Below, in pieces: positions 1 to 7,122 of a DNA stretch of 10,013 bases. The first letter of the stretch is position 1; the number at the start of each line of letters is the position of its first letter. Made by a program: the position numbers and the translations under genes. The stretch is taken from assembly GCA_019749855.1 (NCBI GenBank), contig JAIEPI010000061.1, positions 1-10,013 on the forward strand, given 5' to 3'. A model generated the notes under the pieces. It was not told the DNA's origin. It did not search any database and saw only the letters and a list, made by a program, of their open reading frames with translations. Source of the DNA: Rickettsiales bacterium. GTDB lineage: Bacteria; Pseudomonadota; Alphaproteobacteria; Rickettsiales; UBA998.

Positions 1-2703
1 GCGCCGGATCACCAAATCGCCGTCTCCTCCTCAGATCCCGAGCATTTTGCTGATAGCATTACTATTGATACCTCGCGGCAGTCCTTGTCGCTGACGGGCA
101 TTAAGAAGGCGACGGAGTTTCACCGCTGGTTAAAAGAGCGTCAGCTGGACAAACGGGTCAGCGTCGCCGGTATTTCATGGGATCAACGGAAGCCAAGCAA
201 TGGCGCCACGGCGATGGAGATCGAAGTACGTGACGCGCATGTGATCCTGCCCGGTGGGCTCTACACGCTGCGCAGCGCGCTGAAGCTGATTCAGGCGGCA
301 AAAGAATGGCCCGTGGGGCAGAAGCCGTCGCCGATCTATCTGGTGAACCCTAAACTAAGCAGGCACAAGGACCATTATTTCTGGGATGGTCTGCATGATG
401 CGCTGGAGAATGTGCTTGGAATGCCAACGCGTCTGCGCCAGCCCGGGACACGCGACTGGACGGCGCTGACAGAAAAATTATCCGAATTGGGCGTCCATGT
501 GGTGGAGTCAGAGCAGGCCTGTCAGGAAATGCTCTCTCAGCAATTTGGGGTTCATGCGCCGGTGCGTGAAATCTCTGAGCAAGACACCCCGGATTTTGTG
601 CCGCCGCATATGACGATGCCAGCGGATTCCACCTTATTCTTTGCCACTACTTCGCGGGATAAACTCGAAGAAATGCGCAAGCTGATGCAGCCTTACGGCG
701 TCAGGGTGGCGCGCATGGATATGCTCACCCCCTGCAATAGTCCGGAAGAAAAAAGTGGCACCTATACCGGTAATTGCAGCGAAAAAATGCGTGAGGCCGT
801 CAAGGCTGTGAGAGAAATGCAGACGGATCGTTCGTTTGAATTCCAACGCCGCCTCAGGGCGATGAAGGTTAATCCTGCGAAGGCCTTTATATTGGTGGAG
901 GATGCGGGGCTACAAACCATAGATAAACGCGTTTTCAAGCATCTTGATAAACGCGGTTTTCAAAAAAGGACGCGCCGCCATCTTGAGCTACATCCGGACA
1001 CCGGCATCGGCCCTGAATTTGGACCGGCAACCATTGGCTCCCTTGGTGAGCGCGCCTTCTTCGAAAATCTGAACCGCGCCTTTGACGCCGTTGATAAGGA
1101 AGCAAGAGAAGCAAGCGAAACGTCCGGTCAAACCACATGGCCGGCGAATCGCAAAATGATTCAGACCAGTGTGCTGGGCCTTGCACCTTTACTTCAGCCG
1201 TCCTCTCTGGATCTGGAGAAGCCTGAAACCTATGATTTCCAGATTTTTTCCGGAATCGCTAAAATGAAAGTTCGCCCCACGGTTCAGGCGGCCAAGGGAA
1301 CGGTTGTCTACACGGCGCATTTCCTTGAGGCGATCGATAAACGCAATCCCGATAAAAAAACCCAGATCGAACTGGATCATGAACATGAGGATGCCTTTTT
1401 ACTTTCCATGAGCGCTCGCAGCAAGGCGGCGAAGGGGATGATCACGGCATGCCGCACACCCTTGCGGGAACAGGCAAAGTTGAAAACCGCTGAGGATTAC
1501 ACGCTGTCGCTTTACGGTGATGTAGATAACCATGTCGGCGAATTGCTGAAGCAGAAAATTGATTCATTGCAAGCGTCTGGTTACCAGGTGCAAAAGCCTC
1601 TTAGCGGTAAACAAACGCTCGCCCATTCGATTGAATCAACCTTGCAGCATTCCGATGCCACGTTGCTGATGCCCTTTGCGCCAGAGAGACAAGAAGAAGG
1701 ATTTGTGGAGCGCCTCTATACCCTGTTTTCGCATATTGTCGCACGCCAGATCCACCCACGTGACCGCGACAAACCGCTGATTGTGTTTAATCCGAAAGAG
1801 GGCGAGGCGAGCCACTGCTGGAGCCCGATATTGGCGTATTTCGATGAACTGCGCGATATTGGAATGATCACAGATCAAACCCGCACGTTCGTTCATGAAG
1901 TAGGAACGCTCGAAGCGGCCATGACCATGTTGCAGCGTAGCCGGCAGAACCTGTTGCGCACGCCGCAAGACGAGCCAGAGCCGCATACGCTGGATGATAA
2001 AAATCTCAAAGCCTCAGGCAAATATAATGTGGCCGTGTTCTGTTCGGCGACCAATAAAAATGAATATCTGCTCGATCTGGCCGACACCACCGGGGCGGCA
2101 CTGGCCATGCATGATTACGGCATTGTGTACGGTGCCGGCGACCGCGCCATGATGGGTGCCGTGCTGAAAGGCGCGTTAAATATGGCCGAGGCGGTGAAAG
2201 AGGCCGGAAAATCCCTCTTTATTGCCGGATCCAGCACGGAAGCGATTTTAACAAGTGAAGCCAGCGACCCAAAGGGGATGATCGCGCATATCAATGCGAA
2301 CGGTCAGTATTTTCATGCCAAAGATATTTATGAGCGCATGAGTTACATGATCAAGCAGTCCAACAGTTTTCTGATCCTCCCGGGTGGCGCAGGCACCGTG
2401 CAGGAGCTGGGTGCTTTATTGATGCTTAAGCAGAATGGCCATCCCGATATGGCGGGCAAGGATATCGTGGTGCTGGATTTGCCCTATAACGAAACAGGTG
2501 ACTCAAACCGAGCCGACGCACGTGGGTTTTTCAGCGGCTTGCTTGAGCAGATGTCGCCGCAGCAACGCGAAGCCTTGGGCATTCATGTAGTCAAATCGCA
2601 ACATGAAGCGATGCAAAAACTGGCAGAGCTACGACAGCAGTCCAAAACTTGGGCCGTGCGTGTCAGTACGGGCGCTGCAAAGGGACCTGCTCAGATAGTC
2701 TGA
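1..2703 (+). CDS. Large multidomain LOG-family protein with a Ham1/RdgB-like segment (5' partial)
   Basis: The frame is open from base 1 to the TGA at 2701-2703. The first candidate start (TTG at 85) has no good ribosome site, so the gene most likely begins left of the window. Residues are counted from base 1. The C-terminal ~200 residues (from about 674) are a LOG-type Rossmann fold: VAVFCSA strand, a GAGDRAMMG loop (711 on), YERM (Arg779) and PGGAGTVQE (794-802, Glu802). In LOG enzymes this Arg and Glu serve N-glycosidic cleavage of nucleoside monophosphates. Residues 212 to roughly 500 recall Ham1/RdgB NTP pyrophosphatases: FFATTSRDKLEEM, then SGTYTGN, then VEDAGL (Glu300, Asp301). Residues about 60-180 hold a second LOG-like core (VILPGGLYTL) lacking the GT and Glu, and 550-620 a third without the PGG loop. 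LOG assignment is firm at the C-terminus; the Ham1 resemblance is inference. Substrate and role are unknown. Confidence 0.8.
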   Translation, partial: APDHQIAVSSSDPEHFADSITIDTSRQSLSLTGIKKATEFHRWLKERQLDKRVSVAGISWDQRKPSNGATAMEIEVRDAHVILPGGLYTLRSALKLIQAAKEWPVGQKPSPIYLVNPKLSRHKDHYFWDGLHDALENVLGMPTRLRQPGTRDWTALTEKLSELGVHVVESEQACQEMLSQQFGVHAPVREISEQDTPDFVPPHMTMPADSTLFFATTSRDKLEEMRKLMQPYGVRVARMDMLTPCNSPEEKSGTYTGNCSEKMREAVKAVREMQTDRSFEFQRRLRAMKVNPAKAFILVEDAGLQTIDKRVFKHLDKRGFQKRTRRHLELHPDTGIGPEFGPATIGSLGERAFFENLNRAFDAVDKEAREASETSGQTTWPANRKMIQTSVLGLAPLLQPSSLDLEKPETYDFQIFSGIAKMKVRPTVQAAKGTVVYTAHFLEAIDKRNPDKKTQIELDHEHEDAFLLSMSARSKAAKGMITACRTPLREQAKLKTAEDYTLSLYGDVDNHVGELLKQKIDSLQASGYQVQKPLSGKQTLAHSIESTLQHSDATLLMPFAPERQEEGFVERLYTLFSHIVARQIHPRDRDKPLIVFNPKEGEASHCWSPILAYFDELRDIGMITDQTRTFVHEVGTLEAAMTMLQRSRQNLLRTPQDEPEPHTLDDKNLKASGKYNVAVFCSATNKNEYLLDLADTTGAALAMHDYGIVYGAGDRAMMGAVLKGALNMAEAVKEAGKSLFIAGSSTEAILTSEASDPKGMIAHINANGQYFHAKDIYERMSYMIKQSNSFLILPGGAGTVQELGALLMLKQNGHPDMAGKDIVVLDLPYNETGDSNRADARGFFSGLLEQMSPQQREALGIHVVKSQHEAMQKLAELRQQSKTWAVRVSTGAAKGPAQIV

Positions 2704-2729
2704 TCAGAATTCACTTAAGTTCCAGATGC

Positions 2730-3479
2730 CTAGATGGGGCCGTGGGCGCGCCCATGCACAAACTGATCGACGTAATCATTTCCACTCTGCATGATCGTAT
2801 CAGCGGCGCCATCATAGATGATTTTGCCCTGATAAATCATGGCGATGCGCGTGCCAATCTTATGGGCACTGGCCATGTCATGTGTAATGGTGAGTGTTGT
2901 TTTGCCTTGGGCCCGTGTGCAGGCGACAATCAGATCATTGATGACATCCGCCATGATGGGATCGAGTCCGGTGGTGGGCTCGTCGAAAAAAACAATCGGC
3001 GGATCAGCGCAAATGGCACGCGCCAGTGATACACGCTTCTGCATACCCCCTGAGAGTTCCGAGGGTTTGAGAAACGCAGTTTCCGCTTTGAGGCCCACCG
3101 CGGTGAGTTTTTCCTGCGCCAGCGCCACGCGCTGCTCTTTTGTCAGTCCCTTACGCGCTAAAGCAAAGGTAATGTTTTCCCAAACGCTCAAGGAATCAAA
3201 TAGGGCGCCCCCTTGAAATAGCATGCCGAATTTTTCCATCAGCTTCTCGCGCTCGTCGGTGCTCAAATTGGCGGTGGACACTCCGTCAATGAGCACGTCA
3301 CCGCTGTCGGGTTGCAGCAATCCAAGAATACATTTGAGCAAAACGGATTTACCACTGCCAGAGCCGCCAATAATAACCAGTGACTCGCTTTTCTCGACGC
3401 GCAGATTGATGCCATCCAGCACCAGCTTGCTGCCAAAGGCTTTGCGTAGTTCACGTGTTTCGATGACGGGAGTGCTCAT
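2730..3479 (-). CDS. mlaF: MlaF-type ABC transporter ATPase (phospholipid/MCE transporter)
   Basis: This 249-residue ATPase should power an MlaE-type permease that moves phospholipids between inner and outer membranes; it acts on the cytoplasmic face. All nucleotide-binding motifs are intact: Walker A GGSGSGKS (38-45), Q-loop Gln89 in MLFQGGALFDSLSVWEN, signature LSGGMQKR (142-149), Walker B IVFFDEPTTGLDP with Asp166/Glu167, and switch His200. The FQGGALFDSL stretch is typical of the MlaF/Ttg2A/MKL branch rather than of other ABC ATPases. The C-terminal tail ends HGRAHGPI, resembling the short GPV/GPI tail of MlaF proteins. The ATG at 3479 was chosen because homology begins there; the frame reads further upstream inside mlaE, but that part looks like nothing. 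The ATG lies 56 bp past the mlaE stop, so the two are probably co-transcribed. No mlaD, mlaC or mlaB follows; the next gene converges. Confidence 0.92.
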   Translation of the reverse strand: MSTPVIETRELRKAFGSKLVLDGINLRVEKSESLVIIGGSGSGKSVLLKCILGLLQPDSGDVLIDGVSTANLSTDEREKLMEKFGMLFQGGALFDSLSVWENITFALARKGLTKEQRVALAQEKLTAVGLKAETAFLKPSELSGGMQKRVSLARAICADPPIVFFDEPTTGLDPIMADVINDLIVACTRAQGKTTLTITHDMASAHKIGTRIAMIYQGKIIYDGAADTIMQSGNDYVDQFVHGRAHGPI

Positions 3480-3535
3480 GGCATGCTCTGCTGGGTAAAG
3501 TGGGCGAATACGACTTTGTTGATTGCGCGTGTCAT
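3476..3535 (-). CDS. 19-codon frame bridging mlaE and mlaF (possible coupling peptide)
   Basis: Read on the minus strand, an ATG lies one base after the mlaE TAA. It opens a 19-codon frame (MTRAINKVVFAHFTQQSMP) whose TGA overlaps the mlaF ATG as ATGA. It fills the gap between the two genes exactly, which is the geometry expected if ribosomes leaving mlaE reinitiate and are handed on to mlaF. MlaF has only a weak Shine-Dalgarno-like GCAGAG before its ATG, which would make such coupling useful. No homology is recognised, the peptide may have no function of its own, and the arrangement could be chance. Confidence 0.25.
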   Translation of the reverse strand: MTRAINKVVFAHFTQQSMP

Positions 3536-4309
3536 TTACGTACCAAAGAAAAGTGCCGTGATGAAGTAATTGGAAAAGAAAATCAGGATTGAAGCGGAAA
3601 CGACGGCATTGGTGGTGGCGGCACCCACGCCTTGTGCGCCGCCGCTGGAATGGTAGCCGTGATAACACCCCATCAGCGTCACAATAAAGCCAAAGGCCGA
3701 GGCTTTCACCAAGCCTGAGACCACATCACGTACTTCGACAAAATCGAGCGTGTTATTAATGTAGGGGCCAGGGGAAAATCCAAGCTTGTTGACACTCACG
3801 ACATATCCACCAAACACGCCGATGATATCCGCCACCAGCACCAGTAATGGCAGCATCAGCAAACCAGCGAGAATACGCGGGAACACCAGATATTTGTAGG
3901 GATTGGTCGAAAGGGTAACCAACGCGTCAATCTGCTCAGTGACCCGCATGGTGCCAATTTCTGCGGCGATGGACGCGCCCACGCGCCCAGCCACCATCAG
4001 ACCCGCCATGACCGGGCCTAACTCACGAGTAATGGAGAGCACCACCACCAGTGGAATGGAGCTTTCAGCTGAAAAGCGCGAGAAGCCGGAATAGCTTTGC
4101 AGCGCCAGCACCGCACCGGTAAAAATAGCGGTGAGACCAATCACCGGCAGCGAATAATAACCGATCTCTATCATTTGCCTCAAAATCTGACGTGTAAAAT
4201 AAGGCGGCGCAAACGCACAAGCCACACCGTGCCATGCAAAAAGTGTCAGCCGTCCCACAGCTTCCAGGAAGCGAAGAAATGTTCTTCCAATCGTTCTTAG
4301 AAAATGCAT
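3536..4309 (-). CDS. mlaE: MlaE-type ABC transporter permease (phospholipid/MCE transporter)
   Basis: This 257-residue inner-membrane permease is the partner of the MlaF ATPase just downstream. An N-terminal amphipathic stretch (about 1-40) precedes hydrophobic segments near 50-70, 85-110, 140-170 and 195-257. The family hallmark is complete: AGRVGASIAAEIGTM followed by RVTEQIDAL, and later the GCYHGYHSSGGAQGVG loop with ATTNAVV. Length matches the family (about 260). The frame extends 33 codons further upstream to an ATG at 4408, but the ATG at 4309 is preferred: it has a GGAG six bases upstream and gives the normal N-terminus (MHFLRTIGR). It is divergent from acpP and probably the first gene of a two-gene mlaE-mlaF transcript. 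MlaD, the MCE subunit that contacts the permease, is not in the window and must lie elsewhere if the complex is complete. Confidence 0.93.
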   Translation of the reverse strand: MHFLRTIGRTFLRFLEAVGRLTLFAWHGVACAFAPPYFTRQILRQMIEIGYYSLPVIGLTAIFTGAVLALQSYSGFSRFSAESSIPLVVVLSITRELGPVMAGLMVAGRVGASIAAEIGTMRVTEQIDALVTLSTNPYKYLVFPRILAGLLMLPLLVLVADIIGVFGGYVVSVNKLGFSPGPYINNTLDFVEVRDVVSGLVKASAFGFIVTLMGCYHGYHSSGGAQGVGAATTNAVVSASILIFFSNYFITALFFGT

Positions 4310-4315
4310 GTACGT

Positions 4316-4319
4316 CTCC
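4316..4319 (-). promoter_or_regulatory. Ribosome binding site of mlaE
   Basis: GGAG on the minus strand lies six bases before the ATG at 4309. It decides the start against the longer in-frame option at 4408, which has no comparable site. Confidence 0.7.
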
Positions 4320-4507
4320 ACACTTTCATCGCTCTTAGCGAAAACAGGCCGTGAGCACAAGGATTTCACATGCGATGGCGTGATATGCCGCTGCATTACC
4401 ATCGGCATTGAGTATTACAAAAAGGGCTAGTCAAAGCGTGAGGCCTGTGCTAGGGCAATTTCAATACAGAATTTCGCTTGCTTCTGGCAGCGTAGTTGAG
4501 TTTAACC

Positions 4508-4526
4508 ATGCTCACTTTTTGAGCAT
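4508..4526 (+). promoter_or_regulatory. Perfect 7-bp inverted repeat in the acpP leader
   Basis: ATGCTCA (4508-4514) and TGAGCAT (4520-4526) are exact complements separated by CTTTT. The repeat ends five bases before the acpP Shine-Dalgarno AGGAG (4531-4535). In RNA it would form a small stem-loop beside the ribosome site; as DNA it could be an operator near the promoter. The following bases (TATTAGGAG) are not a T-run, so a terminator is unlikely. Confidence 0.45.
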
Positions 4527-4542
4527 TATTAGGAGTATTAAA

Positions 4543-4779
4543 ATGAGCGACATCGCAGAACGCGTAAAAAAAATCGTGGTAGAACATCTCGGCGTAGAAG
4601 CTGACAAGGTGACCTCGGAAGCAAGCTTTATTGATGATCTCGGCGCCGATAGCCTTGATACGGTGGAGCTGGTCATGGCGTTTGAAGAGGAGTTCAATTG
4701 TGAAATCCCTGACGATGCGGCCGAAAAAATCCAAACGGTGAAAGACGCAGTTAGTTATCTCGAAGAGCATGCGGCGTAA
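4543..4779 (+). CDS. acpP: Acyl carrier protein
   Basis: This 78-residue acidic protein carries growing acyl chains through type II fatty acid synthesis in the cytosol. The phosphopantetheine attachment site is Ser37 in DDLGADSLDTVELVM, the universal ACP motif. Helix III (EIPDDAAEKIQTV) and the C-terminal helix are normal, and length and sequence closely fit alphaproteobacterial AcpP. The ATG at 4543 is supported by AGGAG at 4531-4535, seven bases upstream; the frame is open further left but that part is not ACP-like. It heads the run acpP-fabF-mltG. The usual upstream fabG and fabD are not adjacent: the neighbour on that side is the divergent mlaE. A separate leader with a hairpin fits the common need to make much more AcpP than FabF. 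Confidence 0.97.
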   Translation: MSDIAERVKKIVVEHLGVEADKVTSEASFIDDLGADSLDTVELVMAFEEEFNCEIPDDAAEKIQTVKDAVSYLEEHAA

Positions 4780-4819
4780 CCCGTTGGTTCGCCCTTTCAT
4801 CTCATAGATAACGATTTTC

Positions 4820-6076
4820 ATGCGCCGTATTGTTGTGACTGGACTTGGTCTTTTAACACCGCTGGCTTGCGGTGTTGAGGAGACGTGGGGTGCTTTGGTA
4901 GAGGGGCGCTCCGGTTTGCGTCGTATTCAGGGTTTTGATCTCACCGATATACCAGCACAGGTCGCGGGTGAAATTATCCGTGGCACTGAGAAAGGCCAGT
5001 TTAATCCCGACGATTATCTGGAGCCTAAAGATCAGAAGAAAGTCGATGACTTTATTCTTTATGGTATTACGGCGGCTGAGCAGGCCATCAAGGATTCTGG
5101 CTGGAAAGCAGAAACCTACGAAGATCAATGCATGACAGGTGTGCTGATTGGCTCTGGTATAGGCGGGCTGAAAAAAATAGAGGAAACCTGTGAAATTATG
5201 CGCTTGCGCGGCCCACGTCGCATCAGCCCATTCTTTATCCCCGCTTCATTGATTAATCTGGTGTCCGGTCAGGTTTCTATCAAGCATGGTTTCAAAGGCC
5301 CCAACCACGCTGTGGTGACCGCATGTTCCACCGGTGCCCATGCCATTGGCGATGCGGCTGAAATGATTCGTCGTGGTGATGCCAATGTCATGGTGGCTGG
5401 TGGCGCGGAAGCCACGGTGTGTCGCATCGGTGTAGCTGGTTTCGTCGCGTTGCGTGCGCTCTCTACGAATTTTAATGACACGCCAGAGCAGGCGTCACGT
5501 CCGTGGGACAAGGGCCGTGATGGGTTTGTCATGGGCGAAGGCTCAGGTGTGGTGGTGCTCGAAGAATATGAGCATGCCAAGAAACGCGGTGCACACATCT
5601 ATGCCGAATTGATTGGCTATGGCCTCTCCGGTGATGCTTATCATATTACCGCCCCACAGGAGCAAGGCGATGGCGGTTTCCGCTCCATGCAGATGGCCAT
5701 GCGAAAAGCAGGTCTATCGACGGCAGATGTGGATTATATCAACGCGCACGGCACCTCAACGCCGATGGGTGATGAGATTGAACATGGCGCGGTGAAGCGC
5801 TTATTTGGCGCGGATGCTTCGCGTGTGGCCATGTCGTCCACAAAATCGGCGATTGGGCATTTGCTGGGCGCGGCCGGAAGCGTTGAAGCCGTCTTTAGTA
5901 TCCTTGCCATTCGCGATAACGTGGCCCCTCCCACTCGCAATCTGGATCATCCCTCCGATGGCTGTGATATGAATCTGGTGCCGCATACGGCGCAACAGCG
6001 TCCCATCAATATCACACTCTCCAATGCCTTCGGTTTTGGTGGAACCAACTCGACCCTTATTTTCAGACGCGTCTAG
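4820..6076 (+). CDS. fabF: Beta-ketoacyl-ACP synthase II
   Basis: This 418-residue condensing enzyme elongates acyl-ACP with malonyl-ACP (Claisen condensation with loss of CO2) and accepts AcpP from the gene 40 bp upstream. The Cys-His-His triad is intact: Cys169 in VVTACSTGAHAIGDA, His310 in NAHGTSTPMGD and His347 in KSAIGHLLGAAG, with Lys342. The C-terminal NAFGFGGTN gate is present. Length is normal for FabF (about 412-420) and the N-terminus MRRIVVTGLGLLTPL is the family start. The start is fixed: an in-frame TAG at 4805 leaves ATG 4820 as the only good choice, yet the preceding bases (AACGATTTTC) hold no Shine-Dalgarno. Translation may therefore lean on coupling or on an unstructured start. 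It is probably co-transcribed with acpP and mltG. Confidence 0.97.
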   Translation: MRRIVVTGLGLLTPLACGVEETWGALVEGRSGLRRIQGFDLTDIPAQVAGEIIRGTEKGQFNPDDYLEPKDQKKVDDFILYGITAAEQAIKDSGWKAETYEDQCMTGVLIGSGIGGLKKIEETCEIMRLRGPRRISPFFIPASLINLVSGQVSIKHGFKGPNHAVVTACSTGAHAIGDAAEMIRRGDANVMVAGGAEATVCRIGVAGFVALRALSTNFNDTPEQASRPWDKGRDGFVMGEGSGVVVLEEYEHAKKRGAHIYAELIGYGLSGDAYHITAPQEQGDGGFRSMQMAMRKAGLSTADVDYINAHGTSTPMGDEIEHGAVKRLFGADASRVAMSSTKSAIGHLLGAAGSVEAVFSILAIRDNVAPPTRNLDHPSDGCDMNLVPHTAQQRPINITLSNAFGFGGTNSTLIFRRV

Positions 6077-6099
6077 ACTCAATACACGGGCCTTTTTTT

Positions 6100-6103
6100 G
6101 GAG
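6100..6103 (+). promoter_or_regulatory. Ribosome binding site of mltG
   Basis: GGAG lies eight bases before ATG 6112. It overlaps the alternative GTG at 6103, so ATG 6112 is preferred over that GTG. Confidence 0.7.
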
Positions 6104-6111
6104 TGATTTCC

Positions 6112-7122
6112 ATGCGCTTGCTCAAGGCATTTGCCATGTTGTCCTGTGCAGGCTTTATCCTGCTGCTGGGGCTTACCGCTTATGCGGTTTATTATTATCA
6201 GCACCCGGGCCCATTGCCGGATGAAAAGATTTTGAACATTCCGGCTGGCACCTCCTTTCGTTCCATGACGCAAATTTTTGAGACAGAGGGCGTGGTTTCA
6301 CATCAACGTCTCTATCAGTTGATCGTCGCGCTTCAAGGCAAACAGACACGATTCAAAGCAGGTGAATATCGTTTCTCGGCCGGCATTACGCCTTATGACG
6401 TTACAGAACTTCTGGTAAAGGGCCGCTCCATCACTCATAGTGTCACGGTGCCAGAGGGGCTTATCAGTGCCGAGATAGGCGCTTTGTTGCAAGCGGAGAC
6501 CGCACTGGTGGGTGATCTGCCACTAAAATTTTTGGAAGGCGCCTATTTGCCGGAAACCTATTTTTTCCTGCGCGGTGAAGCGCGGGAGGCCGTGCTTGAG
6601 CGGATGCGTGAGGCGATGGATCAGGCATTGCAGGCGGCTTGGGATTCGCGGGAGGCGGATTTGCCCCTACGCTCGGCGTATGAGGCGCTGACGCTGGCGT
6701 CGGTGGTTGAAAAAGAGACTGGGGTAAGTGATGAGCGTGCCCACGTCGCCTCGGTGTTTATTAACCGGCTTCGGCTGGGCATGCCACTCCAGTCTGATCC
6801 AACAACACTGTATGGCATGTATGTGGAAACGGGCAAAATGGTGGGTCGGCTGAGTCGTGATGATTTGACGATGCCAAGTCCCTACAATACCTATCATGTG
6901 AATGGTTTGCCGCTCGGGCCAATCTGCAATCCGGGCAAGGCAACCTTGAGTGCCGTATTGCACCCGCTCTCCACGGATGACCTCTATTTTGTGGCGGATG
7001 GCGAGGGTGGACACCGCTTTGCTCACACGCTTGCCGAGCATAATCAGAATGTTGCGCGCTATCGCACTTTCATGCGTGATCATAGCAAGACACGAGTCGT
7101 GCCACCACCCGTAGGCCAATGA
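6112..7122 (+). CDS. mltG: Endolytic murein transglycosylase MltG (YceG-like)
   Basis: MltG cleaves nascent glycan strands inside the chain and so sets peptidoglycan strand length; it acts at the periplasmic face, anchored in the inner membrane. The 336-residue product has one N-terminal membrane segment (about 8-28), then a LysM-like region (INIPAGTSF-like start; YRFSAGITPYDVTELLVKG), then the catalytic YceG domain. The catalytic Glu is Glu200 in ASVVEKETG, followed by the family block VASVFINRLRLGMPLQSDPT and YNTYHVNGLPLGPICNPG. Length matches the family. It lies 35 bp after fabF and probably shares its transcript, a pairing common in alphaproteobacteria. The last ~15 residues (RVVPPPVGQ) are a short disordered tail. 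Confidence 0.95.
   Translation: MRLLKAFAMLSCAGFILLLGLTAYAVYYYQHPGPLPDEKILNIPAGTSFRSMTQIFETEGVVSHQRLYQLIVALQGKQTRFKAGEYRFSAGITPYDVTELLVKGRSITHSVTVPEGLISAEIGALLQAETALVGDLPLKFLEGAYLPETYFFLRGEAREAVLERMREAMDQALQAAWDSREADLPLRSAYEALTLASVVEKETGVSDERAHVASVFINRLRLGMPLQSDPTTLYGMYVETGKMVGRLSRDDLTMPSPYNTYHVNGLPLGPICNPGKATLSAVLHPLSTDDLYFVADGEGGHRFAHTLAEHNQNVARYRTFMRDHSKTRVVPPPVGQ

Larger units (their letters stand above)
4310..4542. other. Divergent intergenic region between mlaE and acpP
   Basis: This 233-bp gap must hold promoters for both mlaE-mlaF (leftward) and acpP-fabF-mltG (rightward). No strong sigma-70 box pair stands out. A weak rightward candidate is TTGCTT at 4478-4483 with TTTAAC at 4501-4506 (17-bp spacing). 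A weak leftward candidate on the minus strand is TTGTGC, 17 bp, TAAGAG close to the mlaE start. The clearest structure is the hairpin at 4508-4526. No RNA gene was recognised. Confidence 0.5.

Noticed and set aside
85..87. TTG at 85 as the true start of the LOG/Ham1-like gene
   Set aside because: The frame is open to base 1 with protein-like content and there is no ribosome site before the TTG; a start left of the window is more likely.
3480..3668. N-terminal extension of mlaF into mlaE
   Set aside because: It would overlap the mlaE 3' end in another frame and precedes the point where MlaF homology begins.
4310..4408. N-terminal extension of mlaE to an ATG at 4408
   Set aside because: The extra 33 codons show no MlaE character, and ATG 4309 has a well-placed GGAG and gives normal family length.
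4408..4542. Upstream extension of acpP by 45 codons
   Set aside because: AcpP starts uniformly at MSD-type N-termini and has AGGAG just before ATG 4543; the extension is leader DNA with a hairpin.
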